In this document: positions 46,016-58,962 of the stretch, piece after piece
How the letters are laid out: the number at the start of each line of letters is the position of its first letter
How positions within the stretch are numbered: the first letter of the stretch is position 1
Source: Carnegiea gigantea
Lineage: Eukaryota; Streptophyta; Magnoliopsida; Caryophyllales; Cactaceae
NCBI GenBank assembly: GCA_029747015.1
Contig: JAKOGI010000535.1
Coordinates: forward strand, 1-64,000
Length of the DNA stretch: 64,000 nt
Reading direction: 5' to 3'
Program-made: the position numbers and the translations under genes
Notes under the pieces: model-generated
Databases searched by the model: none
Seen by the model: only the letters and a program-made list of their open reading frames with translations
Told to the model about the DNA's origin: nothing

Positions 46016-46939
46016 CTTATCTTGTTCTTTCTGGCTATACAGTCTCCTAGTTAAAGCTCAATTGCTTGTCATCTTGTTTCCAATTCATTAGTTAAACCCG
46101 AGTATAACAATTGTGGTGGCACTATATTTCAGAATTCATGATACACTTATGTTTATCTTTATTGTAGGCCCCATGTTAATCCATCCATTATAAATCTTTT
46201 CTAGTCTCATTGTTTACTTCTTTTGTATGCAATGATTCGCTTGGCTAAGAATTTCATCACTCTCAGCCCTAACCATGGTCATTTCATTGCTCATTATCGA
46301 CCGGGAGCAGATCCTTGAGTAGTCTTATAAGGGAAGATCCTGTGAGACCTTAGAATGATCAGATGGGGAGATTTTGGTAAGGGCATAATCTCAAGCACTA
46401 TCTAATTATATTGGAATGAGCCAGAAGAAACATTGACTACAAGGTCAGAGCTAACCCAAACAAGCATTAAGAGGGAAAATTCGAGTACATGTTGAGGTGA
46501 CACAAGGCTGGCAAAAGAGTTGTGCTGGCAAAATAAGGAAATAACCAAAGTCTCAGGTGGGTTATAAAGTATTTCAAAAGGCTTTTCTAGTCAAGGTAGT
46601 AAGAGACCAACTATCCAAGGATAATTAGAGACTAGTTACATAGGGCCTTATGATTCATAGAAAGGTTTAATACTGTAGCTTGTTGACTGCATCTGCCTGT
46701 TGAGTTTGAACACGTATATAATGTGTTTTATAGCTCATAATAGTATCAAAGTACTTATCAAGGTATATAACAGTTTTCATTCGTAGACAAGGTGATGAAC
46801 CAATAGTGAGCACCTCCTCACTAGTAATAAGGTTCTTTTCTATCGAAGAGAATATCAACTTTGAATCATAGTAATTGAGTTCATTGCGGCTATTGTATGA
46901 GAAGCATCTGGATCTACCATTGAAATATGGGATTAAGCA

Positions 46940-47045
46940 GTTATACAGTACGTAGACACCTTAGTCGGAGTACATTGGGCAAATTATACCTCTTCAGAAG
47001 GAAGTAATGAGAACCGATGACCCATGTGTTTTTAACGGCATTGCA
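46940..47045 (+). pseudogene. Relic of chromodomain end
   Basis: One frame reads HWANYTSSEGSNENR, matching VLWxNHxxxEATWEPE at the end of Tekay chromodomains. TTTCGAGGACGAAAC follows at about 47067. This places the source of the interior in the chromovirus group. Confidence 0.5.
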
Positions 47046-47082
47046 TACATTTGGCAAGTGTCATAAGTTTCGAGGACGAAAC

Positions 47083-47100
47083 TCTTTAAGAGGGAAAGGC
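47083..47100 (+). other. Polypurine tract of the LARD-like element
   Basis: TTAAGAGGGAAAGGC ends directly at the 3' LTR, in the position of the plus-strand primer. Confidence 0.7.
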
Positions 47101-50100
47101 TGTAATAACCAGACCGAAACCCATATTTATTTATTTAAATCATATTTATTTATTTAATTAATCATGTTTATTAATTTATTTTATCAAGTTTATGAATTTA
47201 ATCACTCATGGTTATTTGTTTAACCAAATCACGTTCAGTAATTCAATTACCCTCAATTTATATATTTACCGAATGACCTTATGTCATTTAAATTTTTCGC
47301 ATTCATTTATCGTATTTAATCATCCGGATTGAGGGATATTTCATTTGAGTCCCATTTTGCAATTCAAATTTCATTGATTGTTGATTCAAGTTTCGTTGAT
47401 TGATTAAATTTCAAGTGAATCGATATTAGGCCTCAATGATTATGATTGAGCATTAAATTATTTTTCATAATGTCACAAAAATTTAACATTTAGCCATGCA
47501 AAAATATTTGAGCTCAAATTCATTAAGTTCGGCCCAATTCATTTGGGCCCGATTTGCGGCCCGATTCATTTTGGATTAACATTTTGGGCCAAAAATTTTT
47601 GTGTGATTAAATTAAGTTAATTATTATCATTTGTGCCTGATTTTAATTAGCAAAAAAGATCTTTTGGACGGATAAAATTCAGCCAAGTATTTATTTGGAG
47701 TCATCCTAGCCAAGCAAACCTAACAACTCACACACAACTCAAACCAAACTCCACTTTCTCACTCTCCTCTCCCTACCCCGCAGCAATAGCTGCTGGCAGC
47801 CCTTCTTGGGTGTTTTTCAGCCATCTTTTCGGCCTTCCCTGGTGGTTTTCGACCCCCCCAACATCCTAGTATCTCAAGCTAACATCCTCCATCAAAACCC
47901 CTAAACCTCATCTCCATCTCAACTTATTTGCAATCAAAGTGAGTAGTCTCGAAATTTCATCTTATTGGTTTTCTTCTTTAGTCTTAGTTTTAATCCTTGT
48001 TTTAATGTTAGTGATGATTGATCATGATGTTTTGATAAGAAATAAGAGTTATTTTGGTGTTGATCATGGTGAAGTTGAGCTTGAAGCATGCTAGGGTTTA
48101 GGGATGATCATGTTCATGCAAGTTTAAGTTAAAACCATATTTATGGATTGATTTGTATTTAATTTTGTAATTTATAGTTTTATTGATGATTATGATGATA
48201 TTTGTGGTGATTGGGAATGATTTCAAGTGAGAATTTATATGAAAAGAGAGGGAAAAGTCAAAACAGTGAGGCTGGAAATTTCAGCAAAATAGGGCAGAGT
48301 TCACAATTAAATTGGTAATGATTGGGCCATTAAAAACTTACGATTTTTGGTGGGTAGATATTTCAATATGTTATCTTTCAAATGCCTCTTGAATCGCCTT
48401 AATCCGAGGTCTATGGAAAAAGTTATGGTCGTTTTACCAAAACTGCGCAGAATGAGACCAAAACTGACACACTTGTGTTTTAGCCCCATTTTGGGAATCC
48501 TATTGTTGGAATAATATTTTTGTTGTAAATGAAAGTTTTTGGGGACTTATTAATATTTTGATATTGGGTTTTAGGTCCGTATTTGAGGTCTAGAATGAAA
48601 GTTATGAATTTTTGAAGTGAACTGACCTGCATGGGTGTAAATCAGGTTGTTATTGCAATTTCTATGCAGTGTATACTTGGAGGAAAATTCTAAAACTTTT
48701 ACTGTAGATTGTCCATATTATTTTCAAATTTCTTATAAGATCTCATGAATTTGGGTTATGTAATTTGAGTTTGGCGATTTTTGGAAGAATTTTGAGTAAT
48801 TATATAAAGAGCAATAATAAAGATTAAGTGAGATTGATTATGCACTCATTTGGTATATTTTGGGCCAAGTCATTTAAGGGGGAAATGAATGTTCGTGGAC
48901 TTTCATGGAGCTTTTAGCTAGATTAATGAGAAAAAAGAAGACAAATATACAATTTGGGAGCTTGTGTATGAGCTTTAAATCAATTATAGATTTTACCAAG
49001 AAAATACCAAGTTTAGTGAGCTTAATAGCTTCTATTGAGTTCAATGACTCATTTGGGGTGAAATTCTATATCTAATGGATTTATGAATGAAATATGAGAA
49101 GTGGGGAGAGTTGTGACTTAGAAACCATATTTATTAAACCAAGTTATTGCAGTTTATGCTATTTTGAACCAAGATATATCTTTCTTAGCCTCAAACCTTT
49201 ATTACTTACTCACTTCAGCATATATCGAATGTATTTATCAAGCCAATCTAGTGCACTTGCTATTATCTTGAATCAAGTTATACATCAGCAAGCCTTAAAC
49301 CCGTATCAGTAACCTATTTCAGAAAAGGCCATAACCACTCTCTCAATTATCACCATCAAGGCCTTTTCCTTTGTAATTTCATTTATCTCATTGTGAACTA
49401 TTTTACTTCTACTTACTTTATATTGGATTTAATTACTTTCATCAATTCAGTTTTGAAGTTATATTAAAGTACTCACGTTATGTATACCATTTAATTACTC
49501 AATTTCTGTTACGCATACTTTTACTTACTCAATTATACGAGTAAGAATCATTTACTGACTACACATACTTACGATGACATTTATGAAATAGAGTTGAGGC
49601 CTAGTTATCGTTCCCCATTATGCATAAGTGTTATCAAGTCAGAACATATTTATCAAGTCAGATGACATTTATGAAACGACTGACTTGTATCAAGTCAGAT
49701 GATATTTTTAAAGACTCAAGGTACGTCCATTGCCTATATCTTCAGAGAGCAGATCATGTTTATCAAGTTATAACTCTTAATGAGTATATCAATGAATCAG
49801 TTTATATAATAATTTGCCTTTTAACTTGTGACCCCGTCAATTATCATCTATAAGGCGTCAGCCCATCATTTACCTGCGCGGCTTCAGATCAACTCTTGAT
49901 CGGATTGGCAGGTGTACACCTATGTATAGATTATATCAGTGCAAGGGGTTCACATCTAGATAATAATGAGCAATTCAGTTTCATATTACTTTCATTTTCA
50001 TTGTTATTGCCAACTAAATGAATTGCAAAGATGGGTACCCATCAACAGTGTTTCTATGCTCATTTTACAATACAGGAATGTATATACTGAGTTTTTGCTC

Positions 50101-50511
50101 ATATTTTCGAATTGTTTTCATGTTTTCCATTTTAGGTGATGAAGTATCACATATTTCTCCATTTAGCAAGCCCTTTTGGGACTCGTCAGATGCTTACAGT
50201 GGATTAGGCATAGCATGAATATTTAAATCGACCTCAGGGTCATGTTGGATCTATATTCAATATACTTGTATAGTGTAGAGTGCAAGTTATCATATGGTAT
50301 GATTAAGTCGATGGTATTGAAGTTGAACTATTATGGACTTTGGTCTTGAAGTGTTTTAGTTCATAGATTTTGTGATTGTGAATATCAGTTGCAAGATTAA
50401 ATGGTTTTAGTGAGCCCTGTCCTTATCAGGACGGCAGTAGCGCCTTTTATTATTAAGTCTTCCACTGCAGTTTTCCGTAAATTATGTCATTAGCATTTTA
50501 GGGGCGTTACA
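47101..50511 (+). repeat. 3' LTR of the LARD-like element
   Basis: It starts TGTAATAACCAGACC and ends GGGGCGTTACA. It matches 39020-42410 end to end, with small indels and about 5-7% substitutions in the compared parts. Confidence 0.9.
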
Positions 50512-51352
50512 TATGGACTCTTCTTAAATTGCCAAACCTGATAATGAGAGACCTAAGTCTAGCAATTGCGACAGCTAACATGATGCTTGTAAAATGCAAA
50601 AGATTTATGATCAGTATAAAAGCACACATACATATAATATTTTAGCATACACGTGTCCATGTAACTTGGCAATAATCGATAGTTAATATCGACAAACATA
50701 TACCCTAGACTTGAAAGTTCGCATATAGTTCTCAATCATCGTCCTAAGAATGGATGTTTTGGTGCAATTAACTTTGTTGTTTCATTCCAAGTTATGATCA
50801 TGCTCATCGCAAATTGAAATATTCTAAAAGAAATTCTCAAATTACAATCAAAGAGGATATGCCAACCTCGAGAATGTTTTAAGAAAATCCAACATATATC
50901 GATAAATATATGAAAATTAATTAATTATTTTAGGCAAAATTTGCATTTAATGAAATTCTCAAAAAAACATTTCCTTTTTTTTGAGAAATTTCAATTTCCT
51001 CTAATCTAACTTATTTAGGGAGAACACATATATAGATTTTATAAGGAATTTGGAGGTTACAACGTATGAATATTCTCATAATATGTAACATAATATTCAT
51101 GAATTTTAGTAAAGCATATGTATACTAATTACATATAGCATGAAATTCAATCGGAAACAATGAGCTAAACATCATAGAGATTTCACATAACATTTTCACT
51201 CAAAATAATCTCAATGATATTAAACAAATATGCTAATCTCTTATGAAATGCTATAGAATGAAATATGCTTAAATAAACAATTCTCAAGGAATCAGATAAT
51301 ATTTCAATCTCAAAAAAAGATATCAAGTAATATATACTCACCAAAAGAGAAT
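50512..51352 (-). pseudogene. Copia B gag start (internally deleted) and part of the leader
   Basis: The minus strand at the LARD joint reads ATTATCAGGTTTGGCAATTT, like copia A ATAATCAAGTTTGACACCTC. Upstream it jumps to ACAAGCATCATG, the copia A gag start, so about 300 bp of gag is missing relative to copia A. Further upstream it aligns with the copia A leader at 10200-10600 (GTGCTTTTA, TTGCCAAGTTACATGG). The Tekay element interrupts the leader at 51353. Confidence 0.6.
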
Positions 51353-53866
51353 TGTAGCACCCCGAATTTCTAATTTCTTCTTTATTACTAATATTAACCT
51401 AAGTGGGGTGTTACCACCATATTTCCTTCTTAGAAATACTAGGCTGAGTATCAACCAAGACTCTGATGTAGCCATATTCTCAAATCCTAACATCAGTTTG
51501 AGTCTTAACAACAGCATAACAAAGTCCAAACTGAATCACAATCCTTAAAATAAGTCTAAACTGAAATTGAATCAATTTGACTAAATCTTATATCATGGCC
51601 TTGCACTAATTTAAGTTCCCAACCCCATACTCGTGCACTTCACCTGAAAATAAAACATTTCAAAAAATGAGATAAACTCAATAACAACGCTCCCTAACAG
51701 TTAAAACACGCACATAAATCCATTTCAAACCACTTTAGGGGGGACAACATGAGCAGTTCAAGTACAAATACATTCTCAACCGGAGCATATAAAATTCTAA
51801 GTTTCATTTATTCCATTTCAGGTCCACAAGAGTGAGTGACCTCCCTTGGTCTCATGGCCTGCGCTTGGGTTTAGCACAACCGCTTTATAATAACCTGTCC
51901 TACTGTCAACTTGCATGGTTACCGCTTAACCATGCCCTAGCCTACCGTCAACATGGACAGTTACCACTAACCTGGCCTATGTCCGTCTACAACAAGAGAC
52001 GTGGCCGCTCACATGCATGCACTTTACCCGAGGAAGGCCAATGTCCTCCAATAACACAACAACATAACTCCTCATTCTCACCCATTTAGACAATTATTTA
52101 TACATTCGTAGGTAACCTTGATCTTAAACCAACATACACATCCCAACTCGACCCATTCTAATCCTAAAATATTTCTACATTATTTTCGCAACATAATCAG
52201 CCCAATAACCCATGCACTCACTAATTTAGCAAAACTTTCAACATAAATAATAGGAAACATCTCATTTCACATTCACCCGGAAAAATCCCCCGAAAATCAA
52301 TAAAAAAACATATTCAAAATAACCTTCAAGCATACTTACAAGTCACGTTTTTTGAGGGATATTTGGGGGAGGGACAGGGTATGATTGTTACATGCTAAAA
52401 TATACCGCCTAAACTTGAGCTCGAAATACTAGATCGCCCTACACAATTACCCACGATAGTGGTCTGTTAGCACCAATGCTTAGCCTGACTTCCTATTACC
52501 CAATTACACTGAAAATAATTTTTGGAGCTTCTACTTACACCAAACGACCAAGACCAACCATCAATTAAATTTTTAGGAAGTTATGAATATTAAAAAAACT
52601 CCACACCCACCATCACAGCTCACTGCCCAGATTACTCCTAGATTTTTTCTCCCCTGTTTCTGGGGCCATAACTTCTATTCCTGATGTGGAACGTTTATGA
52701 TTGAGCCCAATATGGAAAGGCCAAGTCATGGGCGATAATTTCATTCTGCAACCCTGGGCAGTATATGAGCCAAACTAGTTCAAATTTTTCAAATTTCCTA
52801 AACCATCCCACTTGCTGACAACTTCATATAATGCCGGTAATTTAGTCATAACTTCCCCGTTTTAACTCCAATTCAAGAAATTAAAATTTTCCCATTCATA
52901 GAACACGTGCATTTACCATTCCTAATTTTTTCATTGTTTTTGGAGGACCAGAGGATTCCTAGTAAATTCATGAAGTCAACCTTAAAATTGGATGAACAAA
53001 ACAATGTTTATATTAGATCCTTTAGGCTTATTTTCAACTAATTGCAATTGAAATCCTTTCCCAAACATGAATATATCACCCTCACCTCCAAATCCACTAT
53101 CTCTGATCATCAAATAACCCAAACCATAACAAAAAAGGTGAAACTTTACCTTGAAATGATTCGTAGTGAAGGAAAACCTTAGGTTGAATTGCTCCGCCAA
53201 CTACGTATTCCTCTCCAAACTTACTAGGATAGTGAATAAAGAAAATCAACTCCCAATATCGATATACGAATTTTCATTAGGAAAAATTCACTAATTAATA
53301 ACCTATTCTTGAGTATCATAAGATTTCGCACTTACCGAATTCGAAGCGAAAGAGTAGGGGAGAAGAGAGAGCGGCGGCGCGGGCGAGGAGAAGAGGAAGA
53401 GAGTGACTATGAATGGGTAAGAGAATCGGTAAGAGAGATAGAGAGTGGGGGTGAGAGAGAAAGCACAAGCTGAATGAGAGGGGGGCATGCGAGAGAGTGA
53501 GGAGGAAGAGAGAGAGGAAAAATTTTAAAAATAATACTAGAGTTTCTACCTCCCCTCCCACCTTACTCCCCCTACGGCTCCCTCACCAATTTCCCCTTTT
53601 TTTAAAAAAAAAATAAAGATACCAAGCCTGGAACCCACAATCTCTAGGAACCTTTGTGGATGCCTGACCACTCTACCTAAACTATTCAACTGTTGTACCA
53701 AAATCATCCTAAAAAAATAAACACTACAAGCTCAAGCAGACTAGGTCGGCTGATATCGTCTCACTTAAAAATTAATCAATAAATATAAATATATGTATCG
53801 TATAACCAAATAATTATAAATATATATATAAGTAAATCAACTAAAAACAATATATGGGGTTTCACA
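51353..53866 (-). repeat. 3' LTR of the Tekay element
   Basis: In minus orientation it starts TGTGAAACCCCATA and ends GGGGTGCTACA. It is a direct repeat of 60017-62634. The purine-rich/CT-rich tract at 53350-53530 gives low-complexity ORFs on the minus strand that I do not call as genes. Confidence 0.85.
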
Positions 53867-53886
53867 TTCCACCCCCTTAAGGGAAG
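53867..53886 (-). other. Polypurine tract of the Tekay element
   Basis: The minus strand reads TTAAGGGGGTGGAA just before the 3' LTR, preceded by TTTCAAGGACAAAAC. Confidence 0.75.
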
Positions 53887-53919
53887 TTTTGTCCTTGAAA
53901 CTTCGCATGCACCTGGTCA

Positions 53920-54312
53920 TTCAAATAGGTGGGGGAACTTTGATCGCATCTCCTACTTTGGTTCCCATATGGCCTCTGACACCTCATGATTTGCCCACAG
54001 GACCTTTATTAAGGGCATCGTCTTCCTACAAAGCTACTTTTACCATCGATCCAGGATGTAAACTAGTTGATCCTCGTAGGACAAGTCTTCCCTAAGTTGT
54101 ATAGGATCTGGTATGATGGCATGGGATGGGTCAGGGACGTATTTGCACATGTGTGACATATAGAAGACATTATGTAGCCTTTGTAGCTCTGGTGGCAGTT
54201 CCAAATGATACACCACCTCTCCAACCCGTTGAACAATAGGGTACGGCTCGATATATCTAGGGCTAAGCTTACTTATGATGTCCAATCTTGTGATGCCCTT
54301 GGTTGGAGACAC
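53920..54312 (-). pseudogene. Tekay integrase C-terminus and chromodomain
   Basis: The minus strand from 54312 reads SPTKGITRLD, KLSPRYIEPYPIVQRVGEVV, LELPPELQRLHNVFYMSH and KYVPDPSHAI, the GPY/F-type integrase end. Then EDLSYEDQLVYILDR opens the chromodomain. After two stops it continues as KTMPLIKVLWANHEVSEAIW and FPHLFE. Chromodomains direct integration to modified histones. The Trp of LW and EAxW is kept, but the frame is broken near 54040. Confidence 0.8.
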
Positions 54313-55214
54313 TCATAGGAACACTTAGTCTCCCACCTCAAACTCTAAGGGTCTGTGCCTTCGATCCACATAACTCATCTGTTGATTATGGGCCGCTTTC
54401 ATCCGTTATTGGATTATTCTAACCTTCTGAGTAGTTGCCTGCATTAGCTTTGGTCCAATTGTCAGGGCGTCATAATCTCCTGCCAACACAATAGAGTCCT
54501 GCACCGTCGGCCATGCAATGCTTCATACAAGGCCATCCCAATGCTAGTATGGTAGCTGTTGTTGTAAGAAAACTCGATCAGCGCTGGCTGTTCATCCCAA
54601 GCTTGCTTGAAGTCCAGAACTAATGCTCGCAGCATATCCTCCAGGGTTTAAATAGCTCTCTCAGTCTGCCCATTTGTGGTTAGGGGAAAGGTTATACTGA
54701 AGTGCAACAGTGTCCCGAATGCCTCCTGCATCTTCTGCCAGAATTCCAATTGGAACCTTGTATCATGGTCTGATGCTATAAAGCTTGGCACACCATGCAA
54801 CCGATCTATCTCCTTCAGATAGGCCCGAGCTAGCGGATCCAACGTCCATGTATTTCTTATGGCTATGAAGGGAGCCGTCTCCATGAGTCGATCCACGATA
54901 ACAACATATCGCGTTTTCTTCTCTGAGTGGTGGTAATCCTATTACAAAGTCCATGGAGACCAAATTCCATATCCACTTAGGGATTTCCAAGGTTTTTTAT
55001 AAGAGTCCTGTAGGTCTTTGGTGTTCGGCTTTGACTCGCTGATACATAAGACATTTTGCTGCATAGTCTCCCACTTCTTGTTTCATATTGCTCTACCAGA
55101 ATTCAGGTCCTTGCATAGCTTGTTTGCCCTAAGGTGAACAGAATGTGGGGTGTTGTGTCCCTCATCTAGGATTTTCCTTCTAAGTTCCTCTATGGCAGGA
55201 ACGCATACCTAATT
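54313..55214 (-). pseudogene. Tekay integrase core, broken
   Basis: Piece 54990-54763 has KWIWNLVSMDFVIGLP, with the first catalytic Asp. A frame change leads to piece 54896-54648, with LKEIDRLHGVPSFIASDHDT (second Asp) and TNGQTERAI (Glu). All three catalytic residues can be seen, but the core lies in two frames. Downstream, to 54313, the sequence decays. The HHCC region near 55050-55150 is only partly readable. Confidence 0.75.
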
Positions 55215-56018
55215 CTAGAACCTTAGCAACCTATCCTCATGAATCACAAACCCGGGTGCCCTTTCTGCTAATGCCACTATTGTGATCCTATCCAACTGTG
55301 GGCCTGTGCTCTGGGTAGCTTTAATTTCCTCAACAAGGGTAGGCTGTATCTCAATTGTATATAGTATAGGTCTAGTTTTCTTTGTCACCACGTTGAGCTC
55401 CAGTTTCTTAAAATCCTCGTATAAATCCTTTGGTAGTGTCAACAAGCTATTGAGAGTGGGGTATAGGCTACGACTCAATGCATCCGCTACTATATTCGTC
55501 TTCCCAGGTTGATATTAGAAGTTTTTGTTGTAGTCCTTAGGGAATTCCAACCACCTTGTCTGGCTCAGGTTCAGGTCCCTCTGCGAGAATAAGTATTTCA
55601 AACTTTGGTGATTAGTGAAGATCTCACAGTGCACCCCATACAAGTAGTGACTCCAAATTTTTAGCACGAATGCTACAACTGCTAGCTTTAAGGTGTGAGT
55701 CGGGCAGTTCCGCTTATGAGTCCTTAGTTATTGCGAGGCATAAGCTATGATATGATAATCTTTCATCAGCACGCACCCCAGTCCATTTTTAGGCGCATCA
55801 CTATACACTATAAAATCCTTGTCACTGGTGGGTAAGGCCAATATGGGTGCACTCATCAGCCTCTTCTTAAGTTCTTGGAAGGCTTCGTCGTAACAATTTG
55901 TCCACTCATACTTGGTAACCTTCCTTGTCAAGTTGGTGAGGGAAATGGCAATCTTTGAGAAGTTTTCAACGAGCCGACGATAGTACCCTGCCAAGCCCAA
56001 GAAGCTTTTCACCTCCAT
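55215..56018 (-). pseudogene. Tekay RNase H and connector
   Basis: The minus-strand piece 56018-55728 starts EVKSFLGLAGYYRRLVENFS and continues to DKDFIVYSDAPKNGLGCVLM, the RNase H start; the first acidic residue is kept (YSDA). A stop follows after IIAYASQ. The region of 55700-55480 holds RNase H blocks with stops. The open piece 55478-55215 corresponds to the connector before integrase (SRSLYPTLNSLLTLPKDLYE). Confidence 0.75.
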
Positions 56019-56053
56019 CGGTTTCTTAGGTCTTGGCGGCTTTATTATGGCCT

Positions 56054-56677
56054 CTATCTTCTGAGATCCATAGATATTCCCTCATTAGACACTACATGCC
56101 CTAAAAATGCCACTTGACCCAACCAAAACTTACACTTTTTCAACTTGGCATTCAACTCATTCTTCTTCAGCACCTCCAGGACGATCCTCAAATGGTAGGT
56201 ATGTTCTTCTGGGGTCTTTAAATAAATCAGTATGTCATCTATAAACACCACTATAAACTGATCCAAGTAAGGTTTAAAGACCCTATTCATGAGGTCCATA
56301 AATGCCACTAGGGCATTTGTAAGCCCAAAAAGCATTACCACAAACTTGTAATGTCTATATCTGGTGTGGAAAGCAGTCTTAGGTATGTCTTCGTCCTTGA
56401 TCCGGAGTTGGTGATACCCCGAATGAAGGTCTATCTTAGAGAAGGTCCTCGCACCTCTAAGTTGGTCAAAGAGGTCGTGTATCCTGGGACAAGGGTAATC
56501 ATTCTTGACTGTTATCTTGTTTAATTCCCTATAATCTATGCACAATCTCAAGGTTCTATCCTTCTTTTTGACAGACAACACCGGGGCTCCCCATGAAGAC
56601 GTACTGGGCCGAATATAATCTTTTTCTAACAACTCATCAAGTTGTGTCTTTAACTCCTTAAATTCCACCGGTGCCAT
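56054..56677 (-). pseudogene. Tekay reverse transcriptase (open fragment)
   Basis: This 207-codon open stretch covers most of [62 protein letters not shown] (first catalytic Asp kept), [13 protein letters not shown], and FIDDILIY (both Asp of the IDD box kept). It ends just before the EGISxDPxK motif, where a frame change occurs at about 56054. The start codon shown is internal to a longer polyprotein. It is the best-preserved domain of the element. Confidence 0.9.
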
Positions 56678-56689
56678 TCAATAAGGCGC

Positions 56690-57300
56690 TTTAGAGATGG
56701 GGGTTGCTCCGGTATCAAAATTCTACTTCCCTAAGGGGTGGCATATCAGGGATCTCCTTTAGGAACACATCTGGGAGTTCCCGTACTCCTAGAATGTCAT
56801 AGAGGGATGGCTTAGCTGCCTCAATTTCCACTACAGTACAGGAATCTCGCATCCTCATCCTAATAGCTTGTGAGCTTTCATTGCGGTGATCAGTTACACT
56901 CTACTCTTCGAGACCTTTCCTTTGTGAACTACTTTTTCCCTATTGAGTCCCCTTAGGGTGATCCTTTATTTTGGACAGTCTACTTGCGCCTGATACTTCA
57001 CCAACCACTCCATCCCCAAGATGACCCCAAAGTCAGTCAACTAAAACTTACATAGGTCGGCCAAAAACTCGTGTTCATATATCCAAATCGGACAATCCTC
57101 ATATAGCTCCTCACACTTCACAGTCTTTCCATCAGAGAGAATCACAGACCGTTGAGGGGATCTATAGGTTGGAACTAATCCTAGTGTCTAAACCAGCTTA
57201 ATAGAAATAAAAGAGTGTGTAGTACCCAATCAAACAAAGCATTCACTGGTTGAGCTTAGACAGAGAAAGTACCAGTCACCACGTTCGGAGTATCCTCTGC
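56690..57300 (-). pseudogene. Tekay protease and linker, broken
   Basis: On the minus strand near 57230 the active-site segment is split by a frame change: ALFD, then GTTHSFISIKLV. Downstream are CPIWIYEHEFLADL, DFGVILGMEWLVKYQAQVDC (the ILGMDWL motif) and ITLRGL. Several stops then lead into the RT start near 56690. Confidence 0.65.
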
Positions 57301-57339
57301 TTCCTCCTTGCACATAACATAAATCTTGCCCTCGGTGTT

Positions 57340-58400
57340 TCATAGTGGTTGATTGGGGAGTCTAGCTTGGTTCTGCTAGGGTGCTCGGGCTTGATGATTC
57401 GGGTTGGCCGCTGCCCACCCCTATTCTGGAAGTGCTATTGGGGCTGCTGTCCTCCATGAACCTGGCCGGCAGGAGGTGAGGGATGTGGACAATCCCGTAT
57501 CTGATATTGAGCACCCCCGTAGTAGTAGTACTTCTTAACCAAGCGACATTCCCGGCATAATGTGCCGGCTTCCCACAAGTATTGCGGGTCACCCTAGCCG
57601 ATTGTTGGGGTATTGGCCTCCACGTGCGTTGTTGTTGTGGTAGTGGTTCCCGGGAGGCGTCTTATATAGACCTTGAGGGTGGAAGTTCTCTTACTAATCT
57701 CCCTTTCTCTTGATTCCATGCTGTTCACTGAAACAATTATTCTTTTCCTTCATCGCCCTTTCCACATTTACCATGGTGTCATACAGGTCCATGTAGGAGG
57801 TGTACGCACAGGCATCCTCTACTTGATGTTAGGGTTGAGCTCGGCTTCGAAATGATTCATTTTCTGCCTCTCATTATCTACAAAGGCCAGGGCAGAGCAC
57901 GAGAGTTCCATGAATATGGAGGCATACTCCAGCATGCTCATTCCCTTTGTTCCAGTTACATAAACTCGTTCTCCTTTACTTTCTGGAGGGACACAGGATG
58001 GAAGTGATCCTTGATCAGCTCCTTGAACCTCTTTCCTCACACAGTGGCCCATCATAGGTCGACCTTGTCCTTAAGATAAAACACTGCATAGCCTACTTTC
58101 TACTTCTCATAACATTAGAGAGCATCGAACAGCTTCTCCATACCACGAATCCATTCCTCAAAGGCCTTGGGGTCGGGGGTGCCATCGTAGATTGATGGAT
58201 TGTAACTAGTGACCCTTTTAAACATGTAAGAGTTGCCCTCCTCAATCTTCTTCTCCTGAACCTCTATCAATTCCTGCAGGTGCTCATTCTATTATTGCAG
58301 CTGCTCCCCTTGTTTTTACAGTAGCTCCAGCGGTAGGAGATTGGTAAGATCTGCTTTTATAGGTGGGTTGGTTTCATCCACCTAACTACGAGACCCGTTC
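57340..58400 (-). pseudogene. Tekay gag, broken
   Basis: On the minus strand, piece 58055-57819 contains in its second half SMLEYASIFMELSCSALAFV and NHFEAELNPNIK, the conserved gag block. The first half is out of frame. Then YMDLYDTMVNVERAM and, near 57570-57480, a degraded double zinc-knuckle region where YYYYGGAQYQIRDC stands in place of CX2CX4HX4C. Multiple stops and shifts are present. Confidence 0.7.
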
Positions 58401-58962
58401 CCATTGCTGGGGCACAAGGCTTCCAGTCACTCGCTCAGACTAGTCATAGGGATGTTCGGGTTCACGTGGGGTCTTAGAGTAGGGTGGGGCCAGTTTGAGA
58501 TTCATCGTTGTTCCCCACCATCCTGTTCAGGAAACAAGTCGAATTTAGTTTCTTCCCTAATAGTTTGCAACACACATGCTACTATAGTTTAGTAAGACAT
58601 TGTATACTATTGTATTATGCAAAATTAACATATGCTTTTGTTCACAGTCATATCCACTTTGCTATGCTCACGTGGTCTAATCACTTCGTCACATTTACCA
58701 TACACATCTTATTAATAATAACATTCATATAGCTCATACAATTTACGACTTACAGCCAATCATAATGAATATTTGCATCCTTGTAACTCAATGAAGTTCA
58801 ATTGCATTGATTCAAAATAATAATTGTTCCCCACCAATACATTTCATTACATAAGTACTTAACAAAACTTTATTAGTTCGTACTGGCTAGCAAAAGAAAG
58901 GAAAGATAAAATAAATAGTACGGTCTTAGGTACCAAAAACTTCTAGAAGCTACTAACATCTA
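58401..58962 (-). other. Spacer between Tekay ORF0 and gag
   Basis: No convincing coding sequence lies in 58560-58960. The short plus-strand ORFs here show no similarity and lie antisense to the element. Confidence 0.4.

Larger units (their letters stand above)
39020..50511 (+). mobile_element. LARD-like non-autonomous gypsy element (chromovirus-derived)
   Basis: The element is 11,492 bp, with LTRs of 3391 and 3411 bp, TSD TATGG (39015-39019 and 50512-50516), an exact tRNA-iMet PBS, and a purine tract after TTTCGAGGACGAAAC, a phrase typical of Tekay/Del chromoviruses. The 4.7-kb interior has no intact ORF and only faint RT and chromodomain traces. LTRs differ by about 5-7% in the parts compared, whereas the interior is decayed far more, so it was probably already non-coding when it inserted. 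Mobilisation by a related autonomous Tekay is inferred. It interrupts gag of copia B. Confidence 0.85.

Noticed and set aside
45732..46091. 119-residue hydrophobic ORF resembling a membrane protein
   Set aside because: It is the translation of the 35-bp minisatellite and has no similarity of its own.
53303..53561. Minus-strand Leu/Ser/Pro-rich ORFs
   Set aside because: They come from a purine-rich tract in the Tekay LTR; the matching region of the other LTR does not keep the frame.
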